Assembly (NCBI RefSeq): GCF_004363245.1
Contig: NZ_SNYV01000017.1
Location: 360,345 to 424,344, forward strand
DNA: 64,000 nucleotides
Direction of reading: 5' to 3'
From: Sphingobacterium yanglingense
GTDB lineage: Bacteria; Bacteroidota; Bacteroidia; Sphingobacteriales; Sphingobacteriaceae
Part shown: one piece after another, positions 59,011 through 64,000 of the stretch
How positions within the stretch are numbered: the first letter of the stretch is position 1
Layout: the number at the start of each line of letters is the position of its first letter
The notes under the pieces: model-generated
The model's input: the letters and a program-made list of their open reading frames with translations, nothing else
What the model was told of the DNA's origin: nothing
Database searches by the model: none
Translations under genes and position numbers: made by a program

Positions 59011-59658
59011 TTAGAATCTATCTTCGATTAAAAAAACGTAGAGCTCTTTTGGGCCATGCGCTCCCAATACAAGCTTTTTTTCTATATCAGCTGTCCGGCT
59101 TGGTCCCGTAATAGTCGTCACCATGGAAGGCAGATAAGTTGGATAACGGTCTTTTAGCTGTGCTATGGCGTGACGTATATCCATAACCAATTGCGATGCC
59201 TTAGCCAATACAATATGTACTGGTGGATAGATACTCAACCGGCGTCCCCCTTCATTGGCATTTGAAATCATGACACTACCATTGCGTGCGATCAAAGCTT
59301 CGCAAGCAGTAATCCCTATCTCCGCCTGTTCAAAATTCCTATCGGTTGCAAGGTAAGGGAAGCCGTAGTGCTTTAACAGTACATTCACTGATGGTTCCCA
59401 CGCATAGATCTTTGTCATTCCCAACTCTTCGACAAGACCAATTAAATTTTCTATAACAGAAATCTCACCGTCGCAATAAACAAATTTCCCGCCTATATCA
59501 GTCAACTCACGTGCAAAAGTAACATCTAGAGACTCTTCCTCGTCTTTGTACAAAGCGGAGTCTTCAAAGTCTGGATGTGGGTTATCACGCTTCTGAAGAA
59601 GAGCTTGTCGTATCTTCTTGAGCATCTTTTCTTTTGCTGTGGTATTTCTAATATTCAT
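59011..59658 (-). CDS. LUD-domain protein (LutC/YkgG family)
   Basis: 215 residues. The LUD fold is recognised by E-P-S-V-N-V-L-L-K-H-Y near 88-98, G-I-T-A-C-E-A-L-I-A-R-N-G-S-V near 114-128 and I-T-G-P-S-R-T-A-D-I-E near 183-193. LutC is one of three lactate-oxidation proteins in Bacillus, but LutA and LutB are not in the window, so that function is not implied. Starts 70 bp after the ftsH gene, beyond its terminator; co-transcribed with the rhomboid gene. Confidence 0.85.
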   Translation of the reverse strand: MNIRNTTAKEKMLKKIRQALLQKRDNPHPDFEDSALYKDEEESLDVTFARELTDIGGKFVYCDGEISVIENLIGLVEELGMTKIYAWEPSVNVLLKHYGFPYLATDRNFEQAEIGITACEALIARNGSVMISNANEGGRRLSIYPPVHIVLAKASQLVMDIRHAIAQLKDRYPTYLPSMVTTITGPSRTADIEKKLVLGAHGPKELYVFLIEDRF

Positions 59659-59700
59659 TCGTCGTGATGTAATGAGTACGATATGGATAGGTTAAAGATA

Positions 59701-59728
59701 AAAATAGAGGGGGTTAGCCCTCTATTTT
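59701..59728 (-). terminator. Intrinsic terminator after ftsH
   Basis: Stem AAAATAGAGGG / CCCTCTATTTT (11 bp) with a 6-base loop, directly after the ftsH stop. On the minus strand it ends in TTTTTATC. It separates ftsH from the LUD and rhomboid pair. Confidence 0.85.
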
Positions 59729-61804
59729 TTATACATTATCTTCATTCAGTTTCTCCGAAGGTTCAGAATTTTGAGTTTCTTCTGGTATCGGTGGAATTGG
59801 CAATTCTGTCTGAGGAACTCCTCCTCCATCTACGCCTCCATTGACAAACTCATCATAAGTTGTACGGTTTGAAAAAGGCCGTTTTCCTAAGATCTCTTCT
59901 AAATCTGCTTGGAATAGAATTTCTTTCTCCAATAGCTTTTCAGCTATACGGATCAAGCCTTCTTGATTATCCAACAACAACTGTCTTGTACGCTCATAAA
60001 CAGCAGACACCAATACACGTACTTCCTCATCAATCAATTCTGCAGTCTGGTCTGAGTATGGTTTCTGGAACTGCGATTCGCCAGAACTATCTCTAAAGGA
60101 TACGTTTCCGACCTTATGATTCATCCCGTAAACCGCTGTCATAGCGTAAGCTAATTTTGTGATACGTTCTAAGTCGTTCTGCGCTCCTGTACTGATACGT
60201 CCAAAAGTAATATCCTCAGCTACACGTCCACCCATGGTCATACACATACTATCTAGCAATTGCTCTGTAGTATACAAGAACTGCTCTTTGGGTAGGTACT
60301 GTGCATAACCTAAAGCTGCTACTCCACGTGGTACGATAGAAACCTTGACCAATGGATCGGCATGCTCCAAGAACCATCCTGCTATAGCGTGACCTGCCTC
60401 GTGGTAGGCAACAATTTTCTTCTCTTCTGGAGATATAATTTTGTTCTTTTTTTCTAACCCACCAATAACACGGTCGATTGCATCTTGGAAATCCTGCATC
60501 TCAATTGCACGCTTATTCTTACGTGCTGCTATCAATGCGGCCTCATTACAAACGTTTGCAATCTCGGCACCGGCAAATCCTGGAGTCTGTGCAGATAATT
60601 TTTTCGCATCGACTTCTTCTGCCAGCTTCAATGGTTTAAGGTGTACATTAAATATTTGTTCGCGACCTATCAAGTCCGGCTTATCAATAGAAATCTGTCT
60701 ATCGAATCGTCCTGGTCTCAATAAAGCCGAGTCTAATACATCTAGGCGGTTGGTCGCTGCAAGGATAATAACCCCCACATTTGTTCCAAATCCATCCATC
60801 TCTACCAATAACTGGTTCAATGTATTTTCACGCTCGTCGTTTCCTCCCATTACTGAGTTTTTACCACGTGCTCTACCAATTGCATCAATCTCATCGATGA
60901 ATATGATACAAGGCGCTTTTTCTTTGGCTTGTTTGAACAAATCACGTACACGTGATGCTCCTACCCCGACAAACATTTCTACGAAATCAGAACCTGACAA
61001 CGAGAAAAAAGGAACTTGTGCTTCGCCAGCAACAGCTTTGGCCAACAATGTCTTACCTGTTCCTGGAGGGCCTACTAGTAAAGCTCCTTTTGGAATCTTT
61101 CCTCCCAGATCAGTGTATTTCTTCGGGTTTTTCAAAAAGTCAACAATCTCCATTACCTCTGTCTTGGCTTCTTCTAAGCCGGCAACATCATTGAAAGTAA
61201 TATTGATCTGTGATTCTTTATCAAAAAGTTGTGCCTTTGATTTACCGATATTGAATATCTGTCCACCGCCACCGGCACCACCACCGCCCATACGGCGCAT
61301 AAGAAACATCCATAATGCTACGATGATAATCAATGGCAAGATAAAGGAGATAAAAAATCCTCCCCATGCATTGGAGCGCTCTTCCCATTTGGCAGATATT
61401 TTTGGCGTGCCCTCAGGCAAATCCTTTTGGGATTCAACCAACTTTTGGTTCAATATTTCTGCAGATCCTTCTGTAAAGGTATACTGAGGCCCCTTATTAG
61501 CCGAGAAGCTTAAGCTATTTCCCGACGGTGCCAAATCTTTGTATTTGGGATCATTCTTCAGCTTATCACTTTTGATATAGACCTCTACCTCGACGATACT
61601 ACCTTTATTATAAGCTATTAATTCCTCAACATCTCCGGCACGGAGCATGTTCTTCTCAAAGTTCTCGTAAGTAGTTTTCTCCGCACTTTCACTATTATAC
61701 AAAAAGTTCAATGCAATAAAACCTAATATCATGGCGATATAAAGCCACATCATATTAAATTTTGGAGGAGTTGGGGTTATTTTTTTACTTGGAATTTTCT
61801 TCAT
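59729..61804 (-). CDS. ftsH: ATP-dependent zinc metalloprotease FtsH
   Basis: Membrane-anchored AAA+ protease that degrades misfolded and regulatory membrane proteins. 691 residues. Helix 1 at about 19-36, helix 2 at about 150-168, and a Gly-rich linker (R-R-M-G-G-G-G-A-G-G-G-G). The AAA+ domain has Walker A G-P-P-G-T-G-K-T near 246-253, Walker B F-I-D-E-I-D-A-I-G and R-P-G-R-F-D. The zinc site H-E-A-G-H is near 467. The C-terminal tail is acidic and Pro-rich. It lies 30 bp after the rsfS gene, so they are probably co-transcribed. Confidence 0.98.
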   Translation of the reverse strand: MKKIPSKKITPTPPKFNMMWLYIAMILGFIALNFLYNSESAEKTTYENFEKNMLRAGDVEELIAYNKGSIVEVEVYIKSDKLKNDPKYKDLAPSGNSLSFSANKGPQYTFTEGSAEILNQKLVESQKDLPEGTPKISAKWEERSNAWGGFFISFILPLIIIVALWMFLMRRMGGGGAGGGGQIFNIGKSKAQLFDKESQINITFNDVAGLEEAKTEVMEIVDFLKNPKKYTDLGGKIPKGALLVGPPGTGKTLLAKAVAGEAQVPFFSLSGSDFVEMFVGVGASRVRDLFKQAKEKAPCIIFIDEIDAIGRARGKNSVMGGNDERENTLNQLLVEMDGFGTNVGVIILAATNRLDVLDSALLRPGRFDRQISIDKPDLIGREQIFNVHLKPLKLAEEVDAKKLSAQTPGFAGAEIANVCNEAALIAARKNKRAIEMQDFQDAIDRVIGGLEKKNKIISPEEKKIVAYHEAGHAIAGWFLEHADPLVKVSIVPRGVAALGYAQYLPKEQFLYTTEQLLDSMCMTMGGRVAEDITFGRISTGAQNDLERITKLAYAMTAVYGMNHKVGNVSFRDSSGESQFQKPYSDQTAELIDEEVRVLVSAVYERTRQLLLDNQEGLIRIAEKLLEKEILFQADLEEILGKRPFSNRTTYDEFVNGGVDGGGVPQTELPIPPIPEETQNSEPSEKLNEDNV

Positions 61805-61834
61805 TACAATATTACGTGTCTTTAGAATTTCTTT

Positions 61835-62209
61835 TTATGCACTTTGGTAGGATTCTGCCTTTGCATCTCCCCAAAGGTCTTCTATACGATAGCGACTTCT
61901 CGTATCTGTCTTAAATATGTGGACAACCACGTCTACGAAATCAAGCAAAATCCATTCTCCATTGCCTTGCCCTTCCTTATGCCATGGGCTTTGCCCGAAC
62001 GCTTTATATACTTCCTCTTCAACGCTATGTGCTATCGCATTTACCTGAACATTACTATCGGCATGGCAGATTACAAAATAATCAGAAATAGTAGCGTTGA
62101 TTTCTCGCATATCCAACTTCACAATCTCATTACCTTTCTTCTCTTGCATCCCCAATACGACAACCTCTGCCAATTTGTTGGATAATTCTGAATTTTTCTT
62201 TATACTCAT
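61835..62209 (-). CDS. rsfS: Ribosome silencing factor RsfS
   Basis: 124 residues. The RsfS core D-Y-F-V-I-C-H-A-D-S-N-V-Q-V near 45-58, the P-W-H-K-E-G-Q near 80-86, and W-I-L-L-D-F-V-D-V-V-V-H-I-F near 91-104 match the family. It binds ribosomal protein L14 and blocks subunit joining in starvation. It lies upstream of ftsH on the minus strand and diverges from birA, with only 47 bp between starts. Confidence 0.95.
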   Translation of the reverse strand: MSIKKNSELSNKLAEVVVLGMQEKKGNEIVKLDMREINATISDYFVICHADSNVQVNAIAHSVEEEVYKAFGQSPWHKEGQGNGEWILLDFVDVVVHIFKTDTRSRYRIEDLWGDAKAESYQSA

Positions 62210-62256
62210 TAAGAAATGTTATAGTTTTACTCAAAAACTTTAAAATCTTTTATCTT

Positions 62257-63030
62257 TTGCAAAATAATACATTTTTTGGACATTATCAGCCCCTCTCTAT
62301 AATTGTTTTGGAGTCGACAGCTTCTACAAATGATTATTCGAAACAATTATTGACAAATTTCAAGCCACAGATAGGTTTTACTGCCATTATGGCAAAACAT
62401 CAATCTGCTGGACGAGGGCAGAGAGGGACTTCCTGGCTGGCTCCAGCGAACACCAACATGACTGCAAGCTTCATTTATAGTCCTGTAGACCTTTCGATTG
62501 CAGACCAATTTGCGTTGACTGTACATGCTAGCCTAGCAGTCTATGACGTCCTCAAAGAAATTATCAAAAAAGACATTTATATCAAATGGCCCAACGACAT
62601 TATGGTGGGCAAGAGAAAAATTGCGGGGATCCTTATCGAGAGTAAAGTATCCGGACAGTCCATCAGAACGGTTGTTACAGGCGTTGGCCTCAATGTGTAT
62701 CAGAAAGAGTTTGCAACAGAGATAGCGCACAAAACCACCTCATTAGCGCTAGAAAACCCTAAAATTGACTTGAGCATTCTAGACATCGTAAAGAGAGTTC
62801 AAAAACGTCTACAGGACTATCAGCATATATTCCAAGAGGGCAACTTTCTGACTTATCTCGGACTTTACAACGAAAGACTCTTCTTGAAAGGTACCGATAC
62901 TTTTTTCACAGTAAATGGTGTCTCAACCGAAGGCCGCATAGAAGGTGTAGGAAATGACGGGCTCCTTATCATCCGACACAAAGAAGAGATTAAAAAGTAT
63001 GATCTAAAAGAGCTCACGTATCAGTTATAA
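62257..63030 (+). CDS. birA: Biotin-[acetyl-CoA-carboxylase] ligase (BirA catalytic domain)
   Basis: Attaches biotin to the carrier domain of acetyl-CoA carboxylase. 257 residues from a TTG start; M-Q-N-N-T-F-F is the kind of opening seen in Sphingobacteriaceae BirA, so I keep it. The biotin loop G-R-G-Q-R-G lies at 52-57 and K-W-P-N-D-I-M-V-G-K-R-K-I-A-G-I-L near 109-125. There is no N-terminal winged helix, so it is a ligase only and not a repressor. A TATCTTTTG string overlaps the TTG and may be a promoter box instead. Confidence 0.93.
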   Translation: MQNNTFFGHYQPLSIIVLESTASTNDYSKQLLTNFKPQIGFTAIMAKHQSAGRGQRGTSWLAPANTNMTASFIYSPVDLSIADQFALTVHASLAVYDVLKEIIKKDIYIKWPNDIMVGKRKIAGILIESKVSGQSIRTVVTGVGLNVYQKEFATEIAHKTTSLALENPKIDLSILDIVKRVQKRLQDYQHIFQEGNFLTYLGLYNERLFLKGTDTFFTVNGVSTEGRIEGVGNDGLLIIRHKEEIKKYDLKELTYQL

Positions 63031-63142
63031 CAAAAAATTTACTTGCTCATACGGTAATAATAAATGTACCTTAGCATTAAACTTTATGCCTTTGAAGATA
63101 GTCATAGAGTCAAATACAAGTTATAGAAGAATTAGATTTATT

Positions 63143-63592
63143 ATGAAAAAAGTTAGCTTACTAATCGCTGCTGTCTTAATGACAGTCACTTGTGCTCTAG
63201 CACAAATCCACCAACCAGTAAAATGGTCTGTTGCACACAAAAAATTAAACAAAAACGAAGCTGTAGTCTACGTAAAAGCTACAATTCAGAACGGATGGAA
63301 CATCTACTCGCAAAATGTAGCTGATGGAGGTCCAATCCCAACTTCTTTCAAATTCGAAACATCTAAAGATTATACTTTAAATGGAAAGACTGCAGAACCT
63401 ACAGCTAAGACAAAATACGAAGAGGTTTTCAAAATGAATGTACCTTACTTCACTAATGAAGTTGTATTCCAGCAAAAAGTTAAATTGAATAAAGGTACAG
63501 CTACCGTCAAAGGTACAGTAGAGTGGCAAGCATGTGACAAGTCACAATGTCTTCCTCCAGACGAATATAACTTTGCTGTTACTGTAAAGTAG
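63143..63592 (+). CDS. Periplasmic DsbD N-terminal-domain-like protein
   Basis: 149 residues from the ATG at 63143 (the frame is open from 63086, but the signal peptide M-K-K-V-S-L-L-I-A-A-V-L-M-T-V-T-C-A-L-A-Q starts here). The beta-sandwich fits the N-terminal domain of DsbD, with the redox Cys pair in W-Q-A-C-D-K-S-Q-C-L-P-P near 131-142. It is separate from the membrane DsbD gene that follows after 81 bp, so the N-terminal domain may be a stand-alone partner of it. A terminator lies between. Confidence 0.85.
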   Translation: MKKVSLLIAAVLMTVTCALAQIHQPVKWSVAHKKLNKNEAVVYVKATIQNGWNIYSQNVADGGPIPTSFKFETSKDYTLNGKTAEPTAKTKYEEVFKMNVPYFTNEVVFQQKVKLNKGTATVKGTVEWQACDKSQCLPPDEYNFAVTVK

Positions 63593-63614
63593 ATTTTACA
63601 CAACCAAGATAGAG

Positions 63615-63640
63615 AAGGCAGTATTTTACTGCCTTTTTTT
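63615..63640 (+). terminator. Intrinsic terminator or attenuator before the dsbD-like gene
   Basis: Stem AAGGCAGTA / TACTGCCTT (9 bp) with a TTT loop, then a run of seven T. It lies 22 bp after the preceding stop and 33 bp before the next start, so it may leave a fraction of transcripts to continue. Confidence 0.8.
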
Positions 63641-63673
63641 ATACTTTTATAATTCAACAATTTTTTCAACTTT

Positions 63674-64000
63674 ATGAAGACTTATCTGTTTTCTTTTTTA
63701 CTCTCCTTTTTCTTTGCGACTACACTTGTAGCTTCACCGCAAGACTCATTGGTGTCCTTCGATGATGTTACGTTTACAGATGGCAGCGTCACAGACAGCA
63801 CCCAAGGAGCTGAAGTCCCTGACGACCTGGTTTTCTCTGATGGACAGGATACTGGTAGTGCGCAGGTCGACAGTACTGCGACGGTAGATGCTACAGCAGC
63901 TGTAACTACAGATGGTGCCGCTGCAGATGATAAGTCGATGTGGGGTATCTTTATCGCTGGTCTTTTGGGTGGTTTTGCGGCATTCTTTATGCCCTGTATC
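63674..64000 (+). CDS. Thiol:disulfide interchange protein DsbD-like (3'-truncated by window end)
   Basis: Starts at ATG 63674 and runs open to the window end, 109 codons visible. A signal peptide (M-K-T-Y-L-F-S-F-L-L-S-F-F-F-A-T-T-L-V-A) is followed by an acidic, Ser/Thr/Ala-rich linker of about 60 residues (about 25-88). Then comes the first membrane segment, W-G-I-F-I-A-G-L-L-G-G-F-A-A-F-F-M-P-C-I, with the P-C motif of the DsbD transmembrane core. It should pass electrons from cytoplasmic thioredoxin to periplasmic thiol proteins, possibly the TlpA-like proteins of this window. Confidence 0.8.
   Translation, partial: MKTYLFSFLLSFFFATTLVASPQDSLVSFDDVTFTDGSVTDSTQGAEVPDDLVFSDGQDTGSAQVDSTATVDATAAVTTDGAAADDKSMWGIFIAGLLGGFAAFFMPCI

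Noticed and set aside
59011..59658. Lactate utilisation operon suggested by the LutC-like protein
   Set aside because: No LutA or LutB genes adjoin; the neighbours are rhomboid and ftsH. Only the LUD fold is supported.
1..64000. CRISPR arrays, tRNA, rRNA and insertion sequences
   Set aside because: No regularly spaced direct repeats with unique spacers, no cloverleaf-like genes and no transposase motifs were recognised on reading both strands by eye; a tRNA-finder run would be needed to exclude a missed tRNA.

Overview
The window comes from a member of the Bacteroidota, most likely Sphingobacteriaceae and close to Sphingobacterium. The evidence is two SusC/SusD loci with ECF sigma and FecR regulators, many lipoproteins, DUF4270/Kelch and DUF4843/PKD-like proteins, a C-terminal type B T9SS sorting domain, the SDR-type threonine dehydrogenase, and -7 promoter boxes of the Bacteroidetes form TANNTTTG. 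Gene starts are assigned by protein features, because Shine-Dalgarno sites are mostly absent. No rRNA, tRNA, insertion sequence, prophage or CRISPR array was found.

Layout. 1-2711: a pair of unknown genes (the first HEPN-like and perhaps cut by the window edge), a palindromic REP-like element, and an unknown minus-strand gene. 2798-3058: an intergenic array of 10/11-bp degenerate tandem units. 3137-11147 (minus): locus A, in order sigma, FecR, SusC, SusD, TlpA-like thioredoxin. 11208-13373: ClC channel and metallo-beta-lactamase-fold hydrolase. 13430-24037 (minus): locus B, in order sigma, small membrane protein, TlpA-like, FecR, SusC, SusD, DUF4843, PKD-like lipoprotein. 24075-31821: L-serine dehydratase, an 8-bp repeat array, a GH3 N-acetylglucosaminidase, a TetR regulator, a large outer-membrane barrel protein and nicotinamidase. 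32015-36589: two-component system, then DUF4270 and Kelch lipoproteins. 36871-43432: aspartate-semialdehyde dehydrogenase, a lamin-tail surface protein, threonine dehydrogenase, YebC, and a protein built of 44-residue repeats. 43463-48459: DeoR regulator, flippase, three glycosyltransferases and a DUF3820 protein. 48550-56544: TrhO, a giant T9SS cargo protein, TrmB, GDP-fucose synthase and a holin-X/YtxH envelope cluster. 56836-64000: ComM, rhomboid, LUD protein, FtsH, RsfS, BirA, and the start of a DsbD system.

How genes work together. Each SusC carries an N-terminal STN signalling domain and sits beside FecR and an ECF sigma factor, so each locus reads as a cell-surface signalling circuit in which substrate binding at the receptor releases sigma. 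No glycan-degrading enzyme sits in either locus. Both instead carry a periplasmic TlpA-type thioredoxin, so the substrate is not evident. The flippase and glycosyltransferases form a small surface-glycan operon. GDP-fucose synthase lies 6 kb further on, without gmd nearby.

The least expected features are non-coding: two degenerate tandem arrays with different, strictly kept periods (11 bp at 2850-3058; 8 bp at 25651-25825, ending in an inverted half). Each lies between the 3' end of one minus-strand gene and the 5' end of the next. The 132-bp in-gene repeat at 42293-43432 looks recently expanded.
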